Assembly (NCBI RefSeq): GCF_001264245.1 | Contig: NZ_CP011339.1 | Coordinates: forward strand, 3,348,001 to 3,412,000 | Direction: 5' to 3' | Origin: Microcystis panniformis FACHB-1757 | GTDB lineage: Bacteria > Cyanobacteriota > Cyanobacteriia > Cyanobacteriales > Microcystaceae | DNA: 64,000 nucleotides | In this document: positions 34,611 to 43,809 of the stretch, one piece after another | How the letters are laid out: each line of letters starts with the position of its first letter | Numbering within the stretch: position 1 is the first letter of the stretch | Position numbers and translations under genes: made by a program | The notes under the pieces: generated by a model | What the model was told of the DNA's origin: nothing | Seen by the model: the letters and a program-made list of their open reading frames with translations, nothing else | Database searches by the model: none

Positions 34611-35999
34611 ATGGCCAATGTTTCGGGGCGGTTTGAAAAGCAAGAATACAGCCAAAACTCAGAAAATACCGTCGCGGTGGTCAGTTCAGTCATGTCCGGT
34701 TTAAAAAAAGCATCTCCCCTACAAAAGGGCTTATTTTGGGGAATAACCCTCAGTTTTACCGCCCTAGTTTCCGCCACTGTTGGGGCCACCGTCGCTTTAA
34801 TTAGTCCCTTACCCGCACCAATTGGGGCTATCTTCCAAAAAACATCTTTTCCCACCCAAACAGACATCCTTGAGGATCAAGCTTGGAATAGCTTAATCAA
34901 TCAGCAGCTTTCTCGTCCTGTTAATATTTTAGTTATGGGCATCGATCGAGTTTTAGATGCCAAAAACAGCGACGATGTATTTAAAGGTCGCAGCGATACC
35001 ATGCTCCTAGTGCGCTTCGATCCTAGCGATAAAACCGTGAGAATGTTGTCTATCCCTCGCGATAGCCGCGTCAGAATCCCCGGCCATGGTTTTACTAAAA
35101 TCAACGATGCTAACGTTCACGGTGGACCGACTCTAGCGGCAGAAGTGGTCAGTAATACTTTAGGGGATGTCACCGTTGATCGCTATGTGCGGGTGACTAC
35201 CGATGCCTTCAAGGAATTAGTCGATTTAGTCGGGGGTGTAGAGGTTTATGTACCCGAACGAATGTATCATAAAGATGTCACCCAAAAATTAGAAATTGAT
35301 TTACAAGAGGGTTGGCAAAATCTCAACGGCGACCAAGCAGAACAATTTGCCCGTTTTCGTAACCCGCAATACGGCGATATTGGTCGCGTACAAAGACAAC
35401 AAATTTTATTAAAAGCACTCCAACAAAAGATTTTTAGTCCGACAATTCTCCCCAGTCTCCCGAAAGCAGTACAGGTTTTACAACAATATATCGATACGAA
35501 CTTAAGCGTCGAGGAAATGCTGGCTATCGCTAATTTTGGACGGGAAATTAAACAGGATGACTTAAGAATGATCCTACTCCCCGGCCGGTTTAACAACCTC
35601 GAGGAATACGATGGTCGCAGTTATTGGATTTTGAACCGTCGCGAAATTAGAACCATTGTGGCTAATAATTTTACCGATAACTATGGGGGGGGAGAAACCT
35701 CCGTTTATAGTCTGCGGATTGCCATTCAAAATGCCACCCATACCAAAGGTTTAGCCCGTCGTACTCGCAATTATCTGGCCAAACAGGGCTACACAAATGT
35801 TTATATTAGCGATGACTCCTCCCAAAAGCTAGAAACCACCGCAATTATTGCCCAAAAAGGTGATGTTCAGTCCGCTAACCTCTTGAAAAATCAATTGGGA
35901 ATCGGTAAAGTAGAATCATCCTCCACTGGTGCTTTAGACTCAGACCTAACTATTCGGGTGGGTGATGATGTGTCCCAGTTTTTTGACGCTCAACAGTAA
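34611..35999 (+). CDS. LytR-CpsA-Psr (LCP) family protein
   Basis: This 462-residue protein has one membrane helix (about residues 40-65, FWGITLSFTALVSATVGATV) and an LCP domain: ILVMGIDRVLD, GRSDTMLLVRFDP, LSIPRDSRVRIPG, KINDANVHGG and GDIGRVQRQQ, with the Arg/Asp residues that bind the polyprenyl pyrophosphate. A LytR_C domain follows (about 370-455). LCP enzymes attach glycopolymers to the cell wall. The pentapeptide gene starts 2 nt after its stop. Confidence 0.93.
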   Translation: MANVSGRFEKQEYSQNSENTVAVVSSVMSGLKKASPLQKGLFWGITLSFTALVSATVGATVALISPLPAPIGAIFQKTSFPTQTDILEDQAWNSLINQQLSRPVNILVMGIDRVLDAKNSDDVFKGRSDTMLLVRFDPSDKTVRMLSIPRDSRVRIPGHGFTKINDANVHGGPTLAAEVVSNTLGDVTVDRYVRVTTDAFKELVDLVGGVEVYVPERMYHKDVTQKLEIDLQEGWQNLNGDQAEQFARFRNPQYGDIGRVQRQQILLKALQQKIFSPTILPSLPKAVQVLQQYIDTNLSVEEMLAIANFGREIKQDDLRMILLPGRFNNLEEYDGRSYWILNRREIRTIVANNFTDNYGGGETSVYSLRIAIQNATHTKGLARRTRNYLAKQGYTNVYISDDSSQKLETTAIIAQKGDVQSANLLKNQLGIGKVESSSTGALDSDLTIRVGDDVSQFFDAQQ

Positions 36000-36001
36000 C
36001 A

Positions 36002-36502
36002 ATGTTGAAAAATTTTTTCAGTCTGGTTTTAATTATTTTGCTGGCGATTCTTTGGCTACTTTTCGCGGCCCGTCCGGTGGCTTTGGCCCAAGATAAAACG
36101 ATTAACTATAGTTTTGCCCAGCTGCAAGATCGGGATTTTTCCCATCAGGATTTGCGCGGAGGAGTTTTCGCAGCTGCCGCGATGCGGGGAGTTAACCTAG
36201 AAGGTGCCGATTTATCCTATAGCATTCTCACCGAGGCTGTCCTCTTAAAAGCTAACTTAAAAGGGGCCGATTTAACCGCCTCTTTGGTAGATAGAGTTAC
36301 CCTCGATTTTGCCGATTTAACTAATACTATTTTTACCGATGCGATCGCTACTCGCAGCCGTTTTTATGACACAATTATTACCGGGGCCGATTTCACTAAC
36401 GCCGTAATTGATCACTATCAGGTCAAGTTAATGTGTGAACGGGCCGATGGCATTAATCCAGTCACGGGAGTGGCCACCAGAGATAGTTTAGGCTGTGATT
36501 AG
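36002..36502 (+). CDS. Exported pentapeptide-repeat protein
   Basis: This 166-residue protein has a signal peptide (LVLIILLAILWLLFAARPVALAQ) and then A(D/N)LxX repeats such as LEGADLSYSILTEAVLLKAN, ending in LMCERADGINPVTGVATRD with two cysteines. Proteins of this layout occur in the thylakoid lumen. It follows the LCP gene by 2 nt and is probably cotranscribed. Its role is unknown. Confidence 0.88.
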   Translation: MLKNFFSLVLIILLAILWLLFAARPVALAQDKTINYSFAQLQDRDFSHQDLRGGVFAAAAMRGVNLEGADLSYSILTEAVLLKANLKGADLTASLVDRVTLDFADLTNTIFTDAIATRSRFYDTIITGADFTNAVIDHYQVKLMCERADGINPVTGVATRDSLGCD

Positions 36503-36629
36503 CAATTCCGGGCAGATTTTAGCTGACTGCTCAAAAATAGCCTACCCCCTACACCCCGGCTATCTCGATCAAGACAGCAGAGGTGTAGAATGAAAATACT
36601 GAGCGAGGCTAGAGAAAGGAGAGAGACTC

Positions 36630-37217
36630 TTGATAATCGTCATCGATAACTATGATAGTTTTACCTACAATTTAGTCCAGTATTTGGGAGAATTAGCCTC
36701 CGAGTTTCCGATCGCCTTACCGATCGAGGTCTATCGTAATGATAAAATCGATCTGGACAGAATCGAACAAATGCGGCCGGATGGGATTGTCATTTCCCCC
36801 GGTCCTGGTCGTCCGGTCGATGCGGGCATATCTCTGGAATTAATCGCCAAATTTGGCCCCCATTTGCCGATTTTGGGTGTCTGTCTCGGTCATCAAAGTA
36901 TCGGTCAGGTATTCGGAGGGGATGTGGTCTCGGCCCCGGTCTTGATGCACGGCAAAACTTCCCCCATCTATCACAACAGTGAAGGGGTATTTCAAGGCTT
37001 AGAAAATCCTTTTACTGCCACCCGTTACCATAGTTTAGTGATCGATCGCTCCACCATGCCGGATAATTTAGAGATCACGGCCTGGGTAGAAGATGGTACG
37101 GTCATGGGAGTCCGTCATCGGGATTACCCCCAGATTCAAGGGGTACAATTTCATCCCGAAAGTATTTTAACCACTGCCGGCAAGGAACTTTTAAGAAACT
37201 TTCTCCGATCCCTCTAG
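36630..37217 (+). CDS. trpG: Anthranilate synthase glutamine amidotransferase
   Basis: This 195-residue class I amidotransferase starts at TTG 36630 (IIVIDNYDSFTYNLVQYL), preceded by AAAGGAGAG. It has the nucleophile Cys in LGVCLGHQSIGQ and the His-Glu pair in QFHPESIL. It supplies ammonia to TrpE (gene at 42173) for tryptophan synthesis; it could also serve 4-aminobenzoate synthesis. trpE and trpG are 5 kb apart, as often in cyanobacteria. Confidence 0.94.
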   Translation: MIIVIDNYDSFTYNLVQYLGELASEFPIALPIEVYRNDKIDLDRIEQMRPDGIVISPGPGRPVDAGISLELIAKFGPHLPILGVCLGHQSIGQVFGGDVVSAPVLMHGKTSPIYHNSEGVFQGLENPFTATRYHSLVIDRSTMPDNLEITAWVEDGTVMGVRHRDYPQIQGVQFHPESILTTAGKELLRNFLRSL

Positions 37218-37278
37218 TGTTTACTAATCCCCAACCCCTGAAATTAACCTTAACTTGATTAATTCTGCATCTACATTT

Positions 37279-38088
37279 ATGAAAAGGCGAGATTTTATCT
37301 TATCGGTGGGGACAAGTTTCTTAACCGTGGCAGTAGGCTCAGTTTTAGCGGAAACTAAACCCAAACCCACTAACCCCACTTCCCCCCAAAAACCCGATAA
37401 TTCCCTCTTAGTTCAATGGTTGGGTCATAGTTGCTTTTTATTCACCGGAGGAGGGCAAAGAGTCCTAGTTAATCCTTTCCGGGCAATTGGTTGTACGGCG
37501 GGTTTTCCTTTGCCAAAAGTAGAAGCAGATATCGTTTTAATTAGTAGTCAACTGTGGGATGAAGGGGCGGCCGAGGGTTTACCCGGTAATCCGAAAATTT
37601 TGTTTGAGCCGGGGGCCTACGATCTGGGTAAATTAAAACTACAGGGTATTAGTATCGCCCACGATCGCATGGGGGGGCAACGTTTCGGCATGAATGTGGC
37701 CTGGCGTTGGACCCAAGCAGGGATTAGTATTGTCCATTTAGGGGGGGCAGCCGCCCCGCTCGAATTAGAACAAAGAATTCTCCTAGGTTCGCCGGATTTA
37801 GCTTTTATTCCCGTGGGAGGTGGTCCCAAAAATTATAATCCCCAAGAAGCAAAACAGGCGATCGAAGTTTTACAACCGCGAATAGCTGTCCCGACGCAAT
37901 ACTTCACCAGTGCCGCCGATAAAAATGCCTGTGAATTGGTGTCTGTAGATGAGTTTCTCAAGTTAGTCAAGGATAAAAATATCCGTTTGATCGAGGACAA
38001 TAAATTACGGATTCGTGCCGCCGATTTACCCAAAAAAGGGACGCTCATTCGCGTGTTTGACTACCGCAAACTGTTAGAGAAATCCTAA
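37279..38088 (+). CDS. MBL-fold (UlaG-like) metallohydrolase-related protein, exported
   Basis: From ATG 37279 the protein is 269 residues with an N-terminal KRRDFILSVGTSFLTVAVGS, a Tat-like signal (twin Arg). The mature part resembles UlaG-type metallo-beta-lactamase-fold proteins: VQWLGHSCFLFTGGGQRVLV and later IVHLGGAAAP, AFIPVGGGP and PTQYF. The HxHxDH motif is not seen (DIVLISSQLWDEG stands there), so zinc hydrolase activity is doubtful. It follows trpG by 61 bp. Confidence 0.78.
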   Translation: MKRRDFILSVGTSFLTVAVGSVLAETKPKPTNPTSPQKPDNSLLVQWLGHSCFLFTGGGQRVLVNPFRAIGCTAGFPLPKVEADIVLISSQLWDEGAAEGLPGNPKILFEPGAYDLGKLKLQGISIAHDRMGGQRFGMNVAWRWTQAGISIVHLGGAAAPLELEQRILLGSPDLAFIPVGGGPKNYNPQEAKQAIEVLQPRIAVPTQYFTSAADKNACELVSVDEFLKLVKDKNIRLIEDNKLRIRAADLPKKGTLIRVFDYRKLLEKS

Positions 38089-38200
38089 TTTTTAGGAGCC
38101 AATGACCTAGTCCTATTGATTAACTAATTTTTTCTCGTGTAACGCACCATCAATTTCCTGATATTCCCCGGGTTACGTTGTTGCTAACTCGCCCTACAGC

Positions 38201-38219
38201 CCTGATCATAAATCAGGGT
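38201..38219. terminator. Hairpin downstream of the MBL-fold gene
   Basis: CCCTGAT-CATAA-ATCAGGG is a perfect 7-bp stem followed by A/T-rich sequence. It could end the trpG-MBL transcript. Confidence 0.4.
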
Positions 38220-38268
38220 TATAATTATTTTTAAGAAATTCCAGAATATTCAGCCCCAAGGAATGTCT

Positions 38269-38496
38269 ATGTTACTACAAGACCTAAAGGAAGAAGCGGT
38301 TAAGCTATCACCGAGCGAGCGACTTGCGCTGGTTAGCGCCATTATTGAGTCCTTGCAGAGTACCCCAATTGCTAGACCTGATCGTGCTGGTGCAATTCAA
38401 CGGATGCGTGGCTTACTCAAAACAGACCAACTTGCACCAACCGACCAAGAAGTAGCTGCCATGTTGGAAGAGCGTCGGCTGGAGAAATACCTTTAG
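38269..38496 (+). CDS. Antitoxin-like protein paired with a PIN toxin
   Basis: I start at the second ATG (38269); AAGGA at 38258-38262 is 6 nt upstream of it but touches the first ATG (38263). The 75-residue product MLLQDLKEEAVKLSPSERLA continues LVSAIIESLQ, like the small addiction-module component proteins (TIGR02574-like), and ends LEERRLEKYL. Its TAG shares the last base with the GTG of the toxin, so the two are coupled. Confidence 0.75.
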   Translation: MLLQDLKEEAVKLSPSERLALVSAIIESLQSTPIARPDRAGAIQRMRGLLKTDQLAPTDQEVAAMLEERRLEKYL

Positions 38497-38936
38497 TGAG
38501 AGTTTTAATTGATACTAATGTTCTCCTAGATTTTCTATTGCAGAGAGAGCTATTTTTCCAAGATGCAGAACGACTATTTCAGGCGATCGATTCCGGTCAG
38601 ATCGTCGGGTATGTCACAGCCACAACCCTCACGGACATTTTTTACATTGCTCGAAGACACACGCGCAGTATTGAGCAAGCACGGCAAGCAGTTTCAGAGA
38701 CATTGACAGCAATGGAAATCTGCCCTGTAAACCGGGAGGTTCTAGAGGTAGCGTTTAGTTCAGGTTTGGCTGATTATGAGGATGGGATTCAGGTTGCTTG
38801 TGCTGTAGCTCAAGGACTTGATGCTATCTTGACCCGAGATAATCAAGGGTTTTTGAATTCATCGGTACCTGTGTTATCAGTTCAGGAGTGCTTGCATCGC
38901 TTGCAAGAGCCAAATAATAGCAAATCCACCTTATAA
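38496..38936 (+). CDS. PIN-domain toxin
   Basis: This 146-residue protein starts at GTG 38496, overlapping the antitoxin stop by one base. It has MRVLIDTNVLLDFL with Asp6, the TLTDIFYIARR region, ADYEDGIQVACA with the acidic pair, and AILTRDNQGF. All PIN acidic residues are present, so it should be an active RNase. It is longer than the VapC-like toxin at 931 and of a different subgroup. Confidence 0.86.
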   Translation: MRVLIDTNVLLDFLLQRELFFQDAERLFQAIDSGQIVGYVTATTLTDIFYIARRHTRSIEQARQAVSETLTAMEICPVNREVLEVAFSSGLADYEDGIQVACAVAQGLDAILTRDNQGFLNSSVPVLSVQECLHRLQEPNNSKSTL

Positions 38937-38977
38937 AATCAAGTTTACAGGCTTTTTGGTTCGTGAGGGGGTGAGGA

Positions 38978-39184
38978 GTGAAAAGTGAGCAGTTACAGCC
39001 AAAATTTGGCGGCATGGGCAAAGCTCCTTTGTGGCAGATTGATGACAGCATTATTGCAGGAGATTTACAGGCTGTCCAAGATAGCCCAACCCACGTTAGC
39101 ATCATGCCAAGAGTTACAATGGCTCTAGAAAGGTACGAAGCGGCATTGGCAAAGACCCAAAAATATTGGGAAAAGGTGGATTAG
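38978..39184 (+). CDS. Small hypothetical protein, 68 residues
   Basis: Start GTG 38978. Not recognised. It reads KSEQLQPKFGGMGKAPLWQI with the end PRVTMALERYEAALAKTQKY. It lacks a signal or membrane segment. The helical C-terminus and abrupt start suggest the tail of a larger protein, for example the last domain of a polymorphic toxin, with the next gene as possible immunity protein. This is speculation. Confidence 0.4.
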   Translation: MKSEQLQPKFGGMGKAPLWQIDDSIIAGDLQAVQDSPTHVSIMPRVTMALERYEAALAKTQKYWEKVD

Positions 39185-39207
39185 TGGCATACACACAATA
39201 GGAGTCT

Positions 39208-39741
39208 ATGAAAATGGCATGGATATTTAGTTTATCCGCAGAATGTGGTTCTGATGAGAGCAAGGCCGATAAATTTGCTCAACATTTTCAGGGAATGTCA
39301 TTGTTGCTGTCAAATGGTCGCCAGTGCCAATGTCGCACAGACACATTCCAAGACATAGAAGAAAATTGGTGGTGTCGCGTTTCACCAAATAATCTTAGCG
39401 AAGTGGGAATAGACAGCCCTGAAAGTGCCTATTCAATGACAGAGTTAGGTATTTTACTCTATCAGTCCCTACGATTTGCCCCCACCTTCCGTTATGGACT
39501 GGTTGGTGTTGAAGTCGATGAATTTAGAACATACACTGAGCTTATCGAAGAATCATCCAATCTATCTATCCCAGGACTGGTTTTAGCGAAACCACTTGCA
39601 GGCGAGCTAGGAATATTGCCAGTATTTCGCTCCTTTAGCCCTAGTTATGTTTGGCAACCTTACGCAGGAGAAGTTTACAACCCGCTGATGACATCGCCAA
39701 ATCTGAAAAACAAGCTTAATGAACTGCTGGCTGTAAGTTGA
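39208..39741 (+). CDS. Hypothetical protein, 177 residues
   Basis: AGGAG precedes ATG 39208 at good distance. The protein (MKMAWIFSLSAECGSDESKA) is acidic, has cysteines only near the N-terminus (CGSDES, CQCRT) and no membrane segment. I know no family for it. It has the size and character of immunity-type proteins and sits 23 bp after the 68-residue frame. It ends 65 bp before futB. Confidence 0.6.
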   Translation: MKMAWIFSLSAECGSDESKADKFAQHFQGMSLLLSNGRQCQCRTDTFQDIEENWWCRVSPNNLSEVGIDSPESAYSMTELGILLYQSLRFAPTFRYGLVGVEVDEFRTYTELIEESSNLSIPGLVLAKPLAGELGILPVFRSFSPSYVWQPYAGEVYNPLMTSPNLKNKLNELLAVS

Positions 39742-39806
39742 CCTCACAAGCGAAGAAGGCATAACTAGACCGTTCTCTAAAAATTGCTTTAACAATCTTA
39801 TTAAAA

Positions 39807-41444
39807 ATGTTTTTGCTGAAAGAATATCGCTCTTTTTTTAGACAGGGATGGACAATTGCAGTTTTACTAATTGCCCTGCTTGTTTCCCTGCCAATTTTAT
39901 CGGTGGCCAGTAGTTTATTAACTAACTCCAGTCAAGTCTGGCAACATCTGCTCGAAACTGTTCTCTGGGATTATCTAGTTAATTCTTTTTGGTTGATGGG
40001 TGGGGTGGGCAGCGGCGTTTTAATCATCGGTGTTGGCACCGCTTGGTTAATAACGATGTGTCAATTTCCCGGTCGTCAACAATTTCAATGGTTATTATTA
40101 CTACCCCTTGCCGCTCCTGCCTATCTCTTGGCCTATACTTATACCAATATGATGGACTATTTTGGTCCGGTGCAGACGTTCTTAAGAAGTCTTCTTGGTT
40201 GGAATAGTGTCGAAGATTATTGGTTTCCTAATATCCGTTCTCTCTGGGGGGGGATTCTGATGTTAATACTGGTGCTTTATCCCTACGTTTATCTGTTAGC
40301 AAGGGTCGGTTTTTTAGAACAATCTGTCTGCACAGTGGAGGCAAGTCGCTCCTTGGGATGTAACCCTTGGCGCGGTTTTTTTACTGTCGCTTTACCCCTA
40401 GCAAGACCGGCAATTATGGCGGGATTGGCCCTAGCTTTAATGGAAACTCTGAACGATTTTGGTACGGTGCAGTATTTCGGCATTAATGCTTTTACCACGG
40501 GGATTTATAATACTTGGTTCGGTATGGGCGATCGTATAGCAGCGGGACAGTTATCAACAGTTTTAATGGTATTTATCCTCGTTTTAGTTTTCCTTGAACA
40601 ATCCTCCCGTCGTCAAGCTCGTTACTATGAAATGACCAATCGTTTCCAGTCACCGACTAAGTACGAGCTAGGATTTGTTCGCAGTTTTTTGGCAATGATC
40701 TCCTGTTTTGTGCCGATATTTCTTGGGTTTATTGCCCCTGCTTTTTATCTAGCCTATCTAGCCTTTAATCATGCCCAAGAAACTTTTAATAATGACTTTT
40801 TTAGTCTGTCGGGAAACAGTTTTTTTCTGGCCAGTTTAAGCGCAATTATTGCGGTGGTTTTAGCTTTAATTCTCGCCTACGGGGAAAGACTTAATCCGAA
40901 TAAAACTCTTAAGGGTTCTGTGCGGATTGCGGCCGCTGGTTATGCTATCCCCGGCATAGTTATCGCCGTGGGGGTTTTAATTCCTCTCGGTAAATTAGAT
41001 AACTTTTTCAATCAGGGATTAAATATCAATTTAATTCTGAGCGGTACGATTTTCTGTTTGATTTTTGCCTATATTGTCCGCTTTTTAGCCGTAGCTTTTT
41101 CCACGTTAGAATCGAGTTTAAGTAAAATAAAACCTAGTTTAGATGATGCTTCCCGCAGCCTTGGCTATGGCACTGGTGCAACTTTAATTAAAGTGCATAT
41201 TCCTCTTTTGTCGGGGGGATTATTGACGGCGGCTATGTTAGTTTTTGTCGATGTGATGAAGGAATTACCGGCTACTTTGGTGTTAAGACCTTTTAATTTT
41301 GATACCCTAGCGGTGCGCGTTTATCAATACGCCAGTGATGAACGTTTGGTGGAAGCGGCGGCACCGGCCCTGGCCATTGTCTTAGTGGGATTAATTCCGG
41401 TAATTTTTTTAAGTTGGCAAATTTCCCGACGGGCGATCGATTAA
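39807..41444 (+). CDS. futB: Ferric iron ABC transporter permease
   Basis: This 545-residue protein is a fused permease with two times six helices, typical of the FutB/SfuB iron transporters. Both EAA loops are visible: EASRSLGCNPWRGFFTVALP near residue 180 and DDASRSLGYGTGATLIKVHI near 450. It would import Fe3+ with FutA binding proteins and the FutC ATPase, which are not in the window. It starts at ATG 39807 without a strong ribosome site. Confidence 0.9.
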   Translation: MFLLKEYRSFFRQGWTIAVLLIALLVSLPILSVASSLLTNSSQVWQHLLETVLWDYLVNSFWLMGGVGSGVLIIGVGTAWLITMCQFPGRQQFQWLLLLPLAAPAYLLAYTYTNMMDYFGPVQTFLRSLLGWNSVEDYWFPNIRSLWGGILMLILVLYPYVYLLARVGFLEQSVCTVEASRSLGCNPWRGFFTVALPLARPAIMAGLALALMETLNDFGTVQYFGINAFTTGIYNTWFGMGDRIAAGQLSTVLMVFILVLVFLEQSSRRQARYYEMTNRFQSPTKYELGFVRSFLAMISCFVPIFLGFIAPAFYLAYLAFNHAQETFNNDFFSLSGNSFFLASLSAIIAVVLALILAYGERLNPNKTLKGSVRIAAAGYAIPGIVIAVGVLIPLGKLDNFFNQGLNINLILSGTIFCLIFAYIVRFLAVAFSTLESSLSKIKPSLDDASRSLGYGTGATLIKVHIPLLSGGLLTAAMLVFVDVMKELPATLVLRPFNFDTLAVRVYQYASDERLVEAAAPALAIVLVGLIPVIFLSWQISRRAID

Positions 41445-41612
41445 AGTGGTGGCCGATTCCTGGACAAGTTGGCGATCGGCCAGCAGCTTAGTTCTATAGT
41501 CTAGTACAAAATAATGTTACAGTTCTTGACAAGACTACTAGAGAGGGGGGGTGTCAGTGATAGGATTCCCTAAAACCCCTTTTCTTTATTTTTGTAGAGA
41601 GAACAAAATCCT

Positions 41613-42038
41613 ATGACAGAACTTTCTGGAAAAGCTCCTAAGTTCGGTGGCAGCACGGGCGGTTTACTCGCCAAAGCCGATCTGGAAGAAAAGTACGCCA
41701 TCACCTGGACAAGCAGCAAAGAACAAGTCTTTGAAATGCCCACCGGTGGCGCCGCTATCATGAACGAAGGCGAAAATCTCCTCTATTTGGCCCGCAAAGA
41801 ACACGCGCTCGCTCTTGGTACCCAATTCCGGACGAAATTTAAGCCCAAAATCGAAGATTACAAAATCTATCGGATTTACCCCAGTGGTGAAGTGCAGTAT
41901 CTCCACCCCGCTGATGGTGTCTTCCCCGAAAAAGTTAACGCCGGTCGTGAATTTTTCGGCAAAAAAGACCGCAATATCGGCAAAAACCCCGAACCAGCGA
42001 CAATTAAGTTCTCTGGTGTCACTCCCTACGAAGCATAA
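41613..42038 (+). CDS. psaD: Photosystem I subunit II (PsaD)
   Basis: This 141-residue stromal subunit docks ferredoxin to photosystem I. It is full length with the typical MTELSGKAPKFGGSTGGLLA start, EEKYAITWTSSKEQVFEMPT and the basic C-terminal half ending SGVTPYEA. It is followed by an 11-bp inverted repeat at 42049-42116. Confidence 0.98.
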   Translation: MTELSGKAPKFGGSTGGLLAKADLEEKYAITWTSSKEQVFEMPTGGAAIMNEGENLLYLARKEHALALGTQFRTKFKPKIEDYKIYRIYPSGEVQYLHPADGVFPEKVNAGREFFGKKDRNIGKNPEPATIKFSGVTPYEA

Positions 42039-42048
42039 ATAATCCCTA

Positions 42049-42116
42049 AAATCGAGAGTGGGGAGTTAGATTTAGAAGCTATTTAGCCCCAAGATTTAAC
42101 TTCTGACTCTCGATTT
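42049..42116 (+). terminator. Long-loop inverted repeat after psaD
   Basis: AAATCGAGAGT (42049-42059) and ACTCTCGATTT (42106-42116) are perfect 11-bp complements 46 nt apart, with a TCTCT tail. It could act as terminator or mRNA-stabilising stem for the abundant psaD transcript. Confidence 0.5.
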
Positions 42117-42172
42117 CTCTGATCGCAATCGGCTACAAGTGTTGTGCTATCCGTTTCTTGAACCATCAAAAT

Positions 42173-43693
42173 ATGATCTTCCCCGACTTTGATCGCTTTC
42201 GTCAACTCGCTGGCCAAGGTAACTTTATTCCTGTCTATCAAGAATGGATCGCTGACCTAGAAACACCCGTTTCGGCCTGGTATAAAGTTTGTGCCGATCA
42301 AGCCTACAATTTTTTATTAGAGTCGGTGGAAGGGGGCGAAACCTTGGGACGCTACAGCTTTTTAGGAGGCGATCCCGTCTGGGTATTAGAAGCACGGGGA
42401 AACACCACCACCCAGACTTTTCGCGATGGTTCTCAAGAGATTTTTTCGGGGGATCCTTTCGAGATTTTAACCCAATGTTTAGCCCCGATCGTGCCGGTTA
42501 AATTGCCGCAATTACCTGCGGGAATAGGGGGTTTATTTGGTTTTTGGGGTTATGAATTAATTAATTGGATTGAACCGCGAGTGCCTATTTATCCCGCTAC
42601 GGATGCCGATCTACCGGATGGTATTTGGATGCAGGTGGATAATCTGATTATTTTCGATCAAGTTAAACGGAAAATCTGGGCGATCGCTTATGCCGATATT
42701 CGGGGTAATAATCCCGATTTAGCGGCCGCTTATCAAGCGGCCTGCGATCGAGTGACACAGTTAGTTCTGAAGTTACGATTACCCCTACCAACTAATGCCA
42801 AAACCTTGGAATTATTACCCGTTGGTCAGGGAAAAGAATTAGTCTATGAAAGCAATACAACTCAGGAAAAATTCTGTCAAAATGTCTTGAAAGCGAAGGA
42901 TTACATCAAAGCGGGGGATATTTTTCAGGTGGTTATTTCCCAGCGTTTAAATGCTAATTATCAGGGTCATCCCTTCGATTTATATCGTTCCTTGCGTCTG
43001 ATTAATCCTTCTCCTTACATGGCTTTTTATAACTTTAAGGATTGGCAAATTATTGGCTCTAGTCCTGAAGTGATGGTTAAGGCAGAACGGGACGAATTAG
43101 GTAAAATAAAGGCTACGGTCAGACCAATTGCTGGCACCCGTCGCCGGGGACAAAACTTGAGTGAAGACCAAGCTTTAGCAACGGATTTATTGCAAGATCC
43201 CAAAGAAATTGCCGAGCATATTATGTTAGTGGATTTGGGGAGAAATGATCTAGGTCGGGTGTGCGATCGAGGTACGGTTAAAGTGGATGAATTAATGATC
43301 ATTGAACGTTATTCCCACGTTATGCACATTGTTAGTAATGTGGTGGGGTATTTAGCCACCAATAAAAGTGCTTGGGATTTATTAAAAGCTTGTTTTCCCG
43401 CGGGAACCGTCAGTGGGGCCCCGAAAATTCGTGCTATGGAAATTATTCATGAATTAGAACCCTGTCGTCGCGGTCCCTATTCAGGGGTTTATGGTTACTA
43501 CGATTTCGAGGGACAGTTAAATAGTGCCATCACAATTCGCACTATGATTGTTCGTCCCCAAGGTAATCAAAATTATCTGGTTTCTGTGCAGGCGGGAGCA
43601 GGGTTAGTCGCTGATTCTGAGCCGGAGAAAGAGTATGAAGAAACCCTCAACAAAGCGAGGGGTTTATTGGAGGCAATTCGCTGTTTAAGTTAG
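42173..43693 (+). CDS. trpE: Anthranilate synthase component I
   Basis: From ATG 42173 (MIFPDFDRFRQLAGQGNFIP) the protein has 506 residues; a TTG five codons upstream is less likely. It has the chorismate-binding domain with INPSPYMAFYNF, ATVRPIAGTRRRGQN, DLGRNDLGRVC and AGTVSGAPKIRAME. It makes anthranilate from chorismate with TrpG. It is a single gene here. Confidence 0.95.
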   Translation: MIFPDFDRFRQLAGQGNFIPVYQEWIADLETPVSAWYKVCADQAYNFLLESVEGGETLGRYSFLGGDPVWVLEARGNTTTQTFRDGSQEIFSGDPFEILTQCLAPIVPVKLPQLPAGIGGLFGFWGYELINWIEPRVPIYPATDADLPDGIWMQVDNLIIFDQVKRKIWAIAYADIRGNNPDLAAAYQAACDRVTQLVLKLRLPLPTNAKTLELLPVGQGKELVYESNTTQEKFCQNVLKAKDYIKAGDIFQVVISQRLNANYQGHPFDLYRSLRLINPSPYMAFYNFKDWQIIGSSPEVMVKAERDELGKIKATVRPIAGTRRRGQNLSEDQALATDLLQDPKEIAEHIMLVDLGRNDLGRVCDRGTVKVDELMIIERYSHVMHIVSNVVGYLATNKSAWDLLKACFPAGTVSGAPKIRAMEIIHELEPCRRGPYSGVYGYYDFEGQLNSAITIRTMIVRPQGNQNYLVSVQAGAGLVADSEPEKEYEETLNKARGLLEAIRCLS

Positions 43694-43809
43694 ATTTTTT
43701 AGCCCAGATCCAGTTAAGAGGATTTTGCCATGATTTCTGAGCAGGAATAGGGTTAACTAACTGGGGTTTGCGGCAAAAAGTTTTTCCTGGGGACAGGGTG
43801 TGGGGTGTG

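Noticed and set aside
37530..37600. Active metallo-beta-lactamase assignment for the protein at 37279
   Set aside because: The HxHxDH motif is absent at the expected place, so only the fold is claimed.
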